A program made the position numbers and the translations under genes. Below the pieces are notes generated by a model. That model ran no database searches, was not told the DNA's origin, and saw only the letters and a list, made by a program, of their open reading frames with translations. This document shows positions 19,426-28,015 of a stretch of 64,000 nucleotides of DNA, one piece after another (within the stretch, counting starts at the first letter, position 1; each line of letters opens with the position of its first letter). The stretch covers positions 76,688 to 140,687 of the forward strand of contig CAVTOY010000005.1 in assembly GCA_963736445.1 (NCBI GenBank), given 5' to 3'. The DNA is from Thiosocius sp963736445 (GTDB lineage: Bacteria > Pseudomonadota > Gammaproteobacteria > Chromatiales > Chromatiaceae).

Positions 19426-19932
19426 TCAGATAGCGATATCCAGCACGAACTCCTGCTCCCTACGCTGGTTCGTATAGAACAGCACCTCTGCCAGGTCAAG
19501 CGGGCGCTCGAGCACCGTGGGATTCTCCAGGTAATAGCGGCTGGCAAACCATTCCGCCGTGTCCCGGTCCGCGGTCCAGCTGAAACCGTTCTCTCGCCGA
19601 TGATTCGTGCCCGCTACGCCGCGATACAGCGTATGCATACCCTCGGGTATCCGGTCTCCACTGGCCCATAGGGCGTCACGGTCACACTCGTCGAACACCT
19701 CCCGCCAAAGGGCGCAGGCGCTCTCCGTTTTGATTTTCGTCCTGCTGTTGATCCACGCAAGCACCGTGATCTCCTCCAGCAGACCTGCCATCCGCAGGGT
19801 GTCGATATTCAGGTGAACCAGCTCGATGGTGTGAGGTGAGTCGACATAGTGGAGCATGCCGCGCATGTCGCGGTGTTCCCACGCCTGGAGCGCCAGATCG
19901 TGGATGTATGGTGCGATCGGTTTGAGATTCAT
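19426..19932 (-). CDS. hypothetical protein, possibly ADP-ribosyltransferase-like
   Basis: A 168-residue protein with no signal peptide. The C-terminal half reads TLYRG (Arg104), then GFSWTADRDTAEWFASRY (Ser118-Thr120), and ends REQEFVLDIAI (Glu159 and Glu161). This order of Arg, Ser-x-Thr and Glu-x-Glu resembles the R-S-E triad of ADP-ribosyltransferase folds, and the GxSWTxDxxxAxWFA segment is one I associate with small accessory proteins of phage or genomic islands. The N-terminal half is helical. It is flanked by non-coding DNA and a decayed gene, consistent with an acquired island. The ART assignment is inference. Confidence 0.5.
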   Translation of the reverse strand: MNLKPIAPYIHDLALQAWEHRDMRGMLHYVDSPHTIELVHLNIDTLRMAGLLEEITVLAWINSRTKIKTESACALWREVFDECDRDALWASGDRIPEGMHTLYRGVAGTNHRRENGFSWTADRDTAEWFASRYYLENPTVLERPLDLAEVLFYTNQRREQEFVLDIAI

Positions 19933-20078
19933 GCTCGCCCTCCGGGATCCACCAGCAGATTAACCGGCCCGCTGTAGGCGCTCTTGACCTAACTGGCCAA
20001 GTTTTTGTCCGCAGCCGCCAGGGAAAGACCGCGCGGCGCAGCGGACAAATGCAGCTCAGCGGGGGCCCAATCCCTCGA

Positions 20079-20318
20079 TCACCCAGCGTGTCCGGCTGGT
20101 CCAGGTGTACTGCTGATCAAACTGCGCCAATGCGTCGGCACGGAGCCGCTTGCGCAGGCCCGTGTCATTGACCAGGGATCGCCGTCTGTCTCGAGGGGCT
20201 TCGCAAACAGCGTGACAGTGTGCCCCTTCTCACCGAAGGCCGAGCACTTTTTTGCGACGTGCACGCTGTTCGCGCTGCGTGATGGGATATGCGAAGAGGA
20301 GAGATAGCAGAGCTTCAT
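20079..20318 (-). pseudogene. remnant of a group 1/4 glycosyltransferase N-terminus
   Basis: From the ATG at 20318 the translation begins MKLCYLSSSHIPSRSANSVH and continues VAKKCSAFGEKGHTVTLFAKP, a good match to the first 40 residues of GT4-family glycosyltransferases (SSxxxPSxSANSVHVxKxxxAFxxxGHxVTLF). The rest of the enzyme is missing: the frame becomes unrelated after about residue 45 and ends near 20079, and no downstream continuation was seen. The rest of 19933-20343 holds no recognised gene. Confidence 0.6.
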
Positions 20319-20343
20319 CGGGACCGGATAGGGCAATGCTCCA

Positions 20344-21456
20344 TCACGGCGTCCGATCGGGTTTCACGACTCTGGCCATGGCCTCGGAGATCCTCAGGGC
20401 TGCGTTGAACAGGGAATCGCCGGCGCGATGCGCAAGCTGGGCGGCCACCATCTGTTCGAGACGACGCTCGACCGTCGGGATGGATGATGGCCGTAGGTCC
20501 TTGTCACTCGGGTAGTAACGCAGGTGATGGCCCTCCTGCCGGAAGTCCGCATGGCCTGAGCAGCGACCTTGTGCGCCCCGCCATGTGATGCGCATCTGAT
20601 CGATGTGCGGCGGGCCCTGATCGGACCGGCGTACCTTGATATGCACCAGCCCTGCCGCCGACTCGAACACCCAGGACAGCTCATTGCCGGCCTTGGCGAC
20701 CCCCTTCTTCGGGTGCCATCCAAGGCGCGAGGCCAACCAGCCGATCAGCAGCCAGGCAATCGGCAGCGCGTGTGGCCCATGGTGCAACTCGATCTCCGAC
20801 ACCTGCCAGAGCGCACCGGGCAAGACACTCGGTGAGAGGCTTTGGGCGATAATCCGGCGCCAGGGTTTGAGGCGCCGCCAGGCCAGGTTGAACATGACCT
20901 TATCATTGCCTTGCGACCAGCTGGCCATCGCCTGCACGCCACGGGCTGGATTCGACCAGCCAACGCTGTCGTAGATGATCTGATTGGCCATTGGCGCAAA
21001 GGCATCGAAGAGCGCGCCGGTGAGCGCCGGTGGTTCGGGACTCAGCCACCAAAGCGCAGTCGGCAGATCACTGATCAGCAGGGACCGGACGACCGATGCG
21101 GCACGTTCCGCGCTACCCGATCGAAAACGCAATTCGATATGCTCGGCGCAGAGCTGAGTATCGGCACCGGTGCGCCTGCAGTGTGCGGTCACCCAGGCCT
21201 GGATGTCGTCGCCGGACTGGTCATCGATTACCGCAAGGACCAGCACGCGCGCGGGATGGTGTTGCACCAACTCCGGAATTCGCTCGGCGCTGATTAGCGC
21301 CTGATCCTCACCCTTGCAGATGATCATTACGTTTGACATCGAGGCCCGGGTGACGGTGCCGTGGTCTTTCTGCTGACCGTCGATGGTCGCCCAGATCGCA
21401 GCGAGTTCGCGTTCGATTTCAACCGGGTCGATGAACTGTTCAGGCGAGCGCGACAT
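20344..21456 (-). CDS. opcA: glucose-6-phosphate dehydrogenase assembly protein OpcA
   Basis: A 370-residue protein resembling OpcA: N-terminal VEIERELAAIWATI, the segment VMIICKGED, and DLPTALWWLSPEPPA, in which the W-W motif is conserved in the family. OpcA activates or assembles glucose-6-phosphate dehydrogenase in cyanobacteria and actinobacteria. It follows zwf by 15 bp and is the last gene of the gnd-zwf-opcA operon, which supports this role. The family is less common in proteobacteria. Confidence 0.85.
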   Translation of the reverse strand: MSRSPEQFIDPVEIERELAAIWATIDGQQKDHGTVTRASMSNVMIICKGEDQALISAERIPELVQHHPARVLVLAVIDDQSGDDIQAWVTAHCRRTGADTQLCAEHIELRFRSGSAERAASVVRSLLISDLPTALWWLSPEPPALTGALFDAFAPMANQIIYDSVGWSNPARGVQAMASWSQGNDKVMFNLAWRRLKPWRRIIAQSLSPSVLPGALWQVSEIELHHGPHALPIAWLLIGWLASRLGWHPKKGVAKAGNELSWVFESAAGLVHIKVRRSDQGPPHIDQMRITWRGAQGRCSGHADFRQEGHHLRYYPSDKDLRPSSIPTVERRLEQMVAAQLAHRAGDSLFNAALRISEAMARVVKPDRTP

Positions 21457-21471
21457 AATGCTGCATTCGTC

Positions 21472-23019
21472 CTACAGCTGTCGCCAGGCGTAGCCGTCGG
21501 TGTCGATTAATCGATCGGCCTCCACCGGCCCCCAGGTGCCGGCCGGATACTCGGGCAACCAGCGCTCGCCGCTCGCGGACCAGGCGTCGAGAATGGGTTG
21601 AATCCACTGCCAGGACGCCTCGACGGCATCGTCGCGCATGAACAGCGTCGCATCGCCGGCCATTACGTCCAGCAGCAAACGTTCGTAGGCCTCGGGGGAC
21701 TGGTCACCGAAGGTCGATCCGTAGCGAAAATCCATTTTGACCGGATAGATCTTGACCTTGGGTCCGGGCAGCTTGGTGCCGATACGCAACGCCAGGCCCT
21801 CGTCCGGCTGAATCCGCAGCGCCAGGACGTTCGGTTCCAGCGGGTGATCGGTGTCGGTATTGAACAACATGTGCGGAACGGCCTTGAACTGCACCGCTAC
21901 CTCGCTGACCCGCTTTGGCAGTGCCTTGCCGGTGCGAATATAGATTGGGACACCGGCCCAGCGCCAGTTATCGATGAACAGGCGCAGCGCGACAAAGGTC
22001 TCGGTCGTCGAGTCCGCGGCCACGCGGTCCTCGCGCCGATAGCCGGGCGCGTCCTTGCCTTGATAGAAACCGGAGGCATACTGCGCCCGCACGACGTGCT
22101 GCTCCACCTCCCCGGGCCGCAGCAGACGCAGGCATTGGAGGAGATCCAGGCGCCGATCACGAATGACATCTGCCTGCATGCTCCACGGCGGCTCCATCGC
22201 CACCAGCGATAGCAGCTGCAGGATGTGGTTCTGCACCATATCGCGCAACGCCCCGGCGGATTCATAGTAGCCACTGCGGGTTCCGACACCCTCGGCCTCG
22301 GCGACAGTGATCTGAACGTGTTCGATGTGTTTCGAATTCCACAGGGGCTCGAAGATGGAATTGCCAAAGCGCATCGCGAGGATGTTCTGTACGGTCTCCT
22401 TGCCGAGGTAGTGATCGATACGATACAGCTGGTGTTCGGCGAAGCATGTCTGCATCGCCTGGTTGACGTCGCGTGCACTCTGCAGATCACGCCCGATGGG
22501 CTTCTCTACGATCAGGCGGGAGAACGGCAGGTCCTGATCCGCCGGCACGACCAGGCCGCCGTCCTTCAGGCCGTGGACACAGCTCTCGATGAACGTCGGC
22601 GGAATCGCGAGGTAAAAGACCCGGTTGCCGGAGATACCGAAATGCGGCTCCAGTTCCTCCAGCCGCGCCCTCAACCCTACATACGCAGTCGCCTCACTGA
22701 AATCTCCGGTTTGATAAAACAGGTGTTCTGCGAATTCCTGCCAATCCTCTTCGCTCAATGGGCGACGTGAAAAGCGCTCGATACCCTCGCGTGCAAATTC
22801 GCGGAATGCGTCATCGCTCATTTCATCGATGGCGAATCCGACGACCGCAAACTGGGTCGGCAGCAGACCGTCCAGCGCAAGATTGTAGAGCGCGGGGATC
22901 AGTTTACGGCGTGACAGGTCACCGGCACCGCCGAAGATCACGATCGTGCAGGCCTGCGGGAAAAGCTCCTGGCTCCCACCCGCAATCAACGGGTTCGGAT
23001 CGGCGGGTGATTCTTTCAT
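21472..23019 (-). CDS. zwf: glucose-6-phosphate 1-dehydrogenase
   Basis: A 515-residue enzyme of normal length. It has the nucleotide-binding motif IFGGAGDLSRRKLIPALY, the substrate/catalytic motif RIDHYLGKE and EKPIGRD. It oxidises glucose-6-phosphate to 6-phosphogluconolactone with NAD(P)+, the entry step of the oxidative pentose phosphate pathway. The start overlaps the end of gnd by 4 nt. No 6-phosphogluconolactonase gene lies nearby. Confidence 0.97.
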   Translation of the reverse strand: MKESPADPNPLIAGGSQELFPQACTIVIFGGAGDLSRRKLIPALYNLALDGLLPTQFAVVGFAIDEMSDDAFREFAREGIERFSRRPLSEEDWQEFAEHLFYQTGDFSEATAYVGLRARLEELEPHFGISGNRVFYLAIPPTFIESCVHGLKDGGLVVPADQDLPFSRLIVEKPIGRDLQSARDVNQAMQTCFAEHQLYRIDHYLGKETVQNILAMRFGNSIFEPLWNSKHIEHVQITVAEAEGVGTRSGYYESAGALRDMVQNHILQLLSLVAMEPPWSMQADVIRDRRLDLLQCLRLLRPGEVEQHVVRAQYASGFYQGKDAPGYRREDRVAADSTTETFVALRLFIDNWRWAGVPIYIRTGKALPKRVSEVAVQFKAVPHMLFNTDTDHPLEPNVLALRIQPDEGLALRIGTKLPGPKVKIYPVKMDFRYGSTFGDQSPEAYERLLLDVMAGDATLFMRDDAVEASWQWIQPILDAWSASGERWLPEYPAGTWGPVEADRLIDTDGYAWRQL

Positions 23020-24002
23020 GGGGTCTTGCCAGCCTCCTGATGGCCGCCGAACTGTTTGCGCATCGCAGACAGCAACTTGTCGGCAAAACTGGCCTCTTGG
23101 CGGGACCGGAAGCGCGCGTACAGCGCCGCCGTCAACACATGCGCGGGGACTGCCTCATCGATCGCGGCCTGTACGGTCCAGCGGCCCTCGCCAGAGTCTG
23201 AGACCCGACCGCTGAACCCGGCCAGGTTCGGATCCTCACTCAGGGCGATCGCCGTCAGATCCAAAAGCCAGGAGCTGACCACACTACCCCGGCGCCACAA
23301 CTCGGCGATATCCGGTAGATTGAGGTCGTAGCGGATATCTTCCGGCAGGCCCTCGGACGCGGCGTTGCGGAAGATATCGAAGCCCTCCGCATAGGCCTGC
23401 ATCAGGCCGTATTCGATACCGTTATGGACCATCTTCACGAAATGCCCCGCACCCACGGGACCGCAGTGCAAAAAGCCCCGTTCTGCAGCAGAAGGCGTTT
23501 GGCCGTCGCGGCCAGGGGTACGCTCGATGCTGCCCAAACCGGGCGCCAGCGTCACAAACAGGGGTTCGAGTCGATCGACGGCCTCCTTCGCACCCCCGAT
23601 CATCAGACAGTAACCGCGTTCACGCCCCCAAACGCCACCGCTGGTGCCGACGTCCACATAAGCGATGCCCTTGGCGGCTACCTCCTTGGCGCGCCTGACA
23701 TCGTCTTTGAAATAGCTGTTGCCGCCGTCGATGATCGTGTCGCCGGGCGAGAATCGCTCGCGCAGTTGGCCCACGACGGACTCGGTTGGCGCGCCATCGG
23801 GGACCATGCACCAGGCCACTCGCGGCGGTTCCAGCCAGCTGATGAACTCGTCGAACGACGTCGTAGCCCGAAAGCCGTCGCGCGTCATTGCCGCCGCGTT
23901 GCCCTGATCGAGATCGTAACCGAGGCACTCGTGGCCACCATCAGACAGACGCCGGGCCATATTGGCGCCCATGCGCCCAAGACCGATCATGCCGATACGC
24001 AT
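23016..24002 (-). CDS. gnd: 6-phosphogluconate dehydrogenase (decarboxylating), short type
   Basis: A 328-residue enzyme of the shorter (YqeC/GndA-like) type. It has the Rossmann motif GMIGLGRMGANMARRL, the substrate-binding DVGTSGGVWG and the catalytic HFVKMVHNGIEYG. It converts 6-phosphogluconate to ribulose-5-phosphate with release of CO2. ATG at 24002 is preferred since GGAG lies 6 nt upstream; an in-frame ATG at 24014 is the alternative. It is the first gene of the operon with zwf and opcA, behind a near-consensus sigma-54 site at 24048-24063. Confidence 0.95.
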   Translation of the reverse strand: MRIGMIGLGRMGANMARRLSDGGHECLGYDLDQGNAAAMTRDGFRATTSFDEFISWLEPPRVAWCMVPDGAPTESVVGQLRERFSPGDTIIDGGNSYFKDDVRRAKEVAAKGIAYVDVGTSGGVWGRERGYCLMIGGAKEAVDRLEPLFVTLAPGLGSIERTPGRDGQTPSAAERGFLHCGPVGAGHFVKMVHNGIEYGLMQAYAEGFDIFRNAASEGLPEDIRYDLNLPDIAELWRRGSVVSSWLLDLTAIALSEDPNLAGFSGRVSDSGEGRWTVQAAIDEAVPAHVLTAALYARFRSRQEASFADKLLSAMRKQFGGHQEAGKTP

Positions 24003-24047
24003 AGTGAACTCCATTGATTGAGAAACGACGTCAGGTCGATACTTAGC

Positions 24048-24063
24048 TGCATGTCGCGTGCCA
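24048..24063 (-). promoter_or_regulatory. sigma-54 promoter candidate for gnd-zwf-opcA
   Basis: Minus-strand TGGCACGCGACATGCA has a perfect -24 element (TGGCACG), correct GG-N10-GC spacing and one mismatch in the -12 element (ATGCA for TTGCA). The predicted start near 24037 leaves a 35-nt leader. I found no clear palindrome about 100 bp upstream. Confidence 0.55.
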
Positions 24064-24291
24064 TGGGCAGACGATGTGAAAACCGGCGCTCGCGCGGGCC
24101 AGCGGCAGGGCGCTGCACCGCTTCATTCGAATGCCTCGCGTCACGCACCAAGAAGACGCAAACCATTACCGCAGATGAGGCGCCGGAGACCGCGAAAAAC
24201 GCGTGCAGCCGATCGCTCTTGCCGATCAAGGACTCTGCCGAATGGCACTTGGTGAGCCCATCCCTGAGGAATGTGGGGGCGCTCCGGGGGG

Positions 24292-24369
24292 TTCGAGCCG
24301 AGGGCGTCTGCAGCAAGGATGCTGCAGTCGAGCCTCCAGGGACGGATCCACGGCGTCCCTCGGCTCGAA
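24292..24369. repeat. REP-like palindromic intergenic element
   Basis: Arms TTCGAGCCGAGGG (24292-24304) and CCCTCGGCTCGAA (24357-24369) are exact reverse complements. Nested inside is CTGCAGCAAGGATGCTGCAG, then a segment reading GACGGATCCACGGCGTC. This layout resembles the dispersed intergenic palindromes of gammaproteobacteria. It lies at the 3' end of moaA; the rest of 24064-24399 holds nothing I recognise. Confidence 0.6.
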
Positions 24370-24399
24370 TCCGCCGGGGCGCAAGTCCTTTCCAAGGGG

Positions 24400-25393
24400 T
24401 CAGCCGCCGGTGTGGCTCATGAACCGGACGATCTTTTCCGGCATCTCGCGAAACTCGTGTCGCTGGGGTTTGCGCGTAATCGCCTCAAGCACCGCGCCGC
24501 GCAGGGCCTCATCGGAGGCCTCGTTGCGCAGCAGCTCGCGAAACTCATAGCGATGATCGTTGCCGAGACACAGATACATGGTGCCATCCACGGCCAAGCG
24601 AACACGATTGCAGGTCTCGCAGAAGTGCTGCGATAGCGGCGTGATAAAACCAATACTGAAATGTCCGTCAGGGCTTTGCAGATACCGCGCCGGACCAGCG
24701 CCGGGGACCACGCCGTCGACCAGACCAAAGCGGGTTTGAAGACGCTGCTTGATCGGCTGTAGATCGACGAAACCGGCGTTCCGCCCGGTGTCGCCCATCG
24801 GCATCACTTCAATCAAGCGCAACACGAAATTGTTGGCCATGCAGTAATCGACCATCTGGTCGAGTTCTGCCTCGGTGGTTTCCTGCATCATCACCATGTT
24901 GATCTTGATCGGACTGAAACCGAGACCACTTGGCGACTTGCAGGCCCTCGAGCACTTGCGGCAGGCAGTCTCGACCGGTGATCTGTGCAAAGCGCTCCAG
25001 GATCCAGCGTGTCGAGGCTGATATTCAAACGATCGACACCTGCTTCGCGTGCAAGCGCTGCAGCGTGCACAGAAAGTCGCGTCGCGTTGGTACTCAGCGA
25101 GAGATCGGTAATGCCCGGAGATGGCGTTGATTCTTGCGATCAGCTTGGCGAGATCCTTGCGGACCAGCGGTTCGCCACCGGTAATGCGAATTTTGCGAAG
25201 CCCAAGCGACGCCATCGCGCCCATCAGTCGCTCGATCTCGTCGAAGCGCAGCCAGTTGGGTGGCTCTTCGAAGCCCTTGAAGCCCTTTGGGCATGCAGTA
25301 GTTGCAGCGCAGGTCGCATCGGTCGGTGACCGACAGGCGCAAATATTCGACCGTGCGGCCAAAGGGGTCGATCAGATCTGTGTCGCTAATCAC
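24400..25393 (-). pseudogene. moaA: GTP 3',8-cyclase MoaA, frameshifted copy
   Basis: A radical SAM MoaA reads in segments: GTG start at 25393 (after GGGAG) giving FGRTVEYLRLSVTDRCDLRC with the CxxxCxxC cluster; the next segment KIRITGGEPLVRKDL in another frame; then a C-terminal frame with the second cluster (FCETCNRVRL) and the essential terminal Gly-Gly. At least four single-base shifts are needed, near 25285, 25114, 25000 and 24930, two of them apparent extra G/C bases in short runs. Each segment is otherwise conserved. MoaA makes the first molybdopterin intermediate; an intact copy is at 55636-56658. The lesions may be sequence errors or true decay. Last gene of the cox-side cluster. Confidence 0.8.
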
Positions 25394-25480
25394 TTGGCAT
25401 CTCCCGGAGATTCAACGCCGTCGCAAACCGGATGGGCATAGACGCGCGCCCGGACCTGGCAGTGCGTCATTGGCAGGTGC

Positions 25481-25915
25481 TCAGACGGCATCAAGGGCAT
25501 CGGCCAGCGCCTCCCAGGACAACAGCACACAGCGCCGCCGCGCCGGATACTCGCGCACCGCGGACAGCGCCTGCAGGTCCGCTGGAGGAGCGGCCAGGCC
25601 CTCGCCCTCGCCCTGCTGAAACCAGTGCTGCATGTTCTCGCACAAATGCCGGGCATCGTCCACACTTTGACCGTTGACCGCCTCGGTCATCATGGACGAG
25701 GAGGCGATGCACACCGAGCAGCCGCGACCGCGAAACTTGACCTCCCGCAGCACCTCGCCATCCAGGTACAGACCCACCTCGATTTCATCACCACAACGCG
25801 GGTTGGCGCCACGGCGCACGATATTGGCGTCCTTCAGTTCACTGTCGCACTTGTTGTGTGGCTGGCGATAGTGGTGCAGCAGGATGTCTTTGTACAGGCT
25901 GTGGTCCACGATCAA
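25481..25915 (-). CDS. sufU: SufU-type iron-sulfur scaffold / sulfur-transfer protein
   Basis: A 144-residue NifU-N/SufU protein with the three conserved cysteines (NPRCGDEIEV, GCSVCIASSSMM, HLCENM) and the SufU-type start LYKDILLHHYRQPHNK. SufU proteins accept sulfur from SufS and bind zinc. The start overlaps the stop of sufS by 4 nt, so the two are coupled. Its place within a Mo-enzyme cluster hints at sulfur supply for the cofactor or the CO dehydrogenase active site; this is inference. Confidence 0.9.
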   Translation of the reverse strand: MIVDHSLYKDILLHHYRQPHNKCDSELKDANIVRRGANPRCGDEIEVGLYLDGEVLREVKFRGRGCSVCIASSSMMTEAVNGQSVDDARHLCENMQHWFQQGEGEGLAAPPADLQALSAVREYPARRRCVLLSWEALADALDAV

Positions 25916-27180
25916 GAGGGCTCCGGGGAAAACACGCGGCCGGCGGCATCCAGTGCGGCGACCAGGGCATTCACATCGTCCTGGTCGTTATAGACGCCAA
26001 AGCTGGCGCGTGCGGTGGCGACAATCCCGAGTTGCCGCAGCAGCGGCTGGGCACAGTGATGGCCGGCGCGAATCGCCACGCCGCGCTCGCCGGCGATCTG
26101 CGCCAGGTCGTGAGGATGCACCCCCTCCATCGTGAACGACAGGATCGCCGAGGACTCCGGCGTGCTGAGCAGACGCAGGCCAGGCAGTGCGCCGAGGGAC
26201 ATCGCGGCGACGTGGGTCAGTGCTTCGACATGGCGGCGTACGCGCTCGCGGTCCAGGCCGTCGAGATAACGGGCCGCTGCGGCAAAGCCGGCCGCGCCCG
26301 GCAGATTCGGCGATCCGGCTTCGAACCGTGCCGGTCCTGCAGACCAGTGACTCGGCGCGTTGCCCTCGCCCACCTCGTCGACCATGCCGCCCCCCAGAAG
26401 CAGCGGCTGCATCTCCGCCAGGTGCTCTTCGCGCGCATACAGCAGGCCGATGCCGGCCGGACCGTACATCTTGTGCGCCGAGAAAGTGAGGAAGTCGCAG
26501 CCGAGCGCGGCGATGTCGAGCGTCAGGTGCGATACCGACTGCGCGGCATCGACCAGAACCGGGATGGCGTTGGCGCGCGCCTCGGCGCACAGCTGCTGGA
26601 TCGGGTTCTCGATACCGAGAACGTTGGAGACATGGCAGACCGCGATCAGGCGGGTGCGCGACCCGAACAGCTCTGGCGTCCCGGCGAGGTCGAGATGACC
26701 GTCCTCGTCCAGCTCGATGATGCCCAACTCGGCGCCGCGCTGCTGGCAGATACGCTGCCAGGGCAGATAGTTCGCATGGTGTTCCATGCGGCTGACCCAG
26801 ATCCGATCGCCCGGCTGCAGGCGCGGGAGCGCCCAACCGACCGCGACCATATTGATCGCCTCAGTGGCCGACCGCGTGAAGACCAGCCGATCGGCCGATT
26901 CCGCGCCGATGAAATCGGCCAGGGTCTGGCGCGATTGCTCGTAGCGTGCGGTGGCCGCCTCGGCCAGCGGATACAGTCCACGGTGTATGGGGCCATATGT
27001 CTGCGCGTAGCAGTCGCTGATGGCGTCGATGACCGCCTGCGGCTTATGCGTGGTCGCGGCGTTGTCGAGGTAGTGCAGACCGCAGGCCAGCGGGGCATCG
27101 CGCAGCAGCGGGAAATCCTGCTTCACCTCCACGGTGTTCAGGCGGTCCGCTGCCATGCTGGTTTGCACTGCCGCCGTCAC
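25912..27180 (-). CDS. sufS: SufS-family cysteine desulfurase
   Basis: A 422-residue PLP enzyme of normal length. It has the PLP-lysine motif TFSAHKMYGPAGIG, ATTHKP near the N-terminus and the catalytic-cysteine loop RAGHHCAQPLL of group II desulfurases. It takes sulfur from cysteine to form a persulfide, which SufU would accept. It lies 6 bp downstream of an xdhC gene, inside the cox accessory cluster, without other suf genes, which suggests a dedicated role. About 15 N-terminal residues may be extra. Confidence 0.95.
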   Translation of the reverse strand: MTAAVQTSMAADRLNTVEVKQDFPLLRDAPLACGLHYLDNAATTHKPQAVIDAISDCYAQTYGPIHRGLYPLAEAATARYEQSRQTLADFIGAESADRLVFTRSATEAINMVAVGWALPRLQPGDRIWVSRMEHHANYLPWQRICQQRGAELGIIELDEDGHLDLAGTPELFGSRTRLIAVCHVSNVLGIENPIQQLCAEARANAIPVLVDAAQSVSHLTLDIAALGCDFLTFSAHKMYGPAGIGLLYAREEHLAEMQPLLLGGGMVDEVGEGNAPSHWSAGPARFEAGSPNLPGAAGFAAAARYLDGLDRERVRRHVEALTHVAAMSLGALPGLRLLSTPESSAILSFTMEGVHPHDLAQIAGERGVAIRAGHHCAQPLLRQLGIVATARASFGVYNDQDDVNALVAALDAAGRVFSPEPS

Positions 27181-27186
27181 GCCGCC

Positions 27187-28005
27187 TCAGCTCCCGGCAG
27201 CGCGCAGGCGGCGCTGCTCCTGCGGCTTGTCGCGCATGCGCATCCCACTGCCGCCGCGCCGCAGCAGCGTGATCTCGCTGATCACACACAGCGCTATCTC
27301 CTCCGGGGTGCGCGCCCCGAGATCCAGCCCGGACGGCGCCATCACCCGGGCGATGTCCGCCTCGCTGAAACCCTCCTCGCGCAGGTAGTCCATCACCAGA
27401 CCTGCGCGTTTGCGACTGGCGATCAGCGCGATATAGCCGGCTCGTGAAGCCAGCGCCTTCTTCATCGATTCATGGTCGCCCTTGTGCTGCGTGGCAATCA
27501 CAACGTAGTCGCCGGCGGCCGGCGTCAGCTGATCGTAATCCAGGTCATCGCGTATCAGGCGACTGGCACCGGGGTATCTGTCCCAGTCGACACCCGGGTC
27601 GTTGACGATCACCTGCAGGCCGAGCAGATCACCGAGGATGCACAGCGACTCGGCGACCCGACCGTGGCCCATGATCCACAGACAGGGCCGCGGCAGAACC
27701 GGCTCGACGTAGACCCGCATGCTGCCGCCGCAGGGCATGCCGGCACCCAACATCTCATCGTCGAGGTCGATGTCGAGCATCGCGGTTTCGCCGCTGCGAA
27801 TGCACTCCAGGGCCTTCTCGCAGGTGCCCGACTCGGCACAGCCGCCGCCGACCCAGCCGGCGACCACGCGACCCTCGTGGTCGATCACCGCCTTGGAGGC
27901 GGTCTTCGCCGACACCGAACCGATCGTCTCGACGACGGTCGCCACCGCGAAGGGCAGCCCGCTGCGCTGCAGATCCAGGATGACGTCGTTGATGTCTCTT
28001 GCCAT
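27187..28005 (-). CDS. xdhC: XdhC-family molybdenum-cofactor maturation protein (CoxI-like)
   Basis: A 272-residue XdhC/CoxI protein: N-terminal domain with VATVVETIGSVSAK and GWVGGGCAESG, then a Rossmann-like domain with PCLWIMGHGRVAESL and TPEEIALCVISEI. XdhC proteins bind molybdenum cofactor, promote its sulfuration and hand it to xanthine-dehydrogenase-family enzymes. Two XdhC proteins occur in this cluster, as in known cox clusters. MocA is encoded immediately upstream and sufS downstream, a plausible line for making the mature cofactor of CoxL. Confidence 0.9.
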   Translation of the reverse strand: MARDINDVILDLQRSGLPFAVATVVETIGSVSAKTASKAVIDHEGRVVAGWVGGGCAESGTCEKALECIRSGETAMLDIDLDDEMLGAGMPCGGSMRVYVEPVLPRPCLWIMGHGRVAESLCILGDLLGLQVIVNDPGVDWDRYPGASRLIRDDLDYDQLTPAAGDYVVIATQHKGDHESMKKALASRAGYIALIASRKRAGLVMDYLREEGFSEADIARVMAPSGLDLGARTPEEIALCVISEITLLRRGGSGMRMRDKPQEQRRLRAAGS

Positions 28006-28015
28006 GACGCGCCTC

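Noticed and set aside
25858..27447. 529-residue plus-strand open frame
   Set aside because: Antisense to sufS and xdhC; composition typical of a shadow frame, no motifs.
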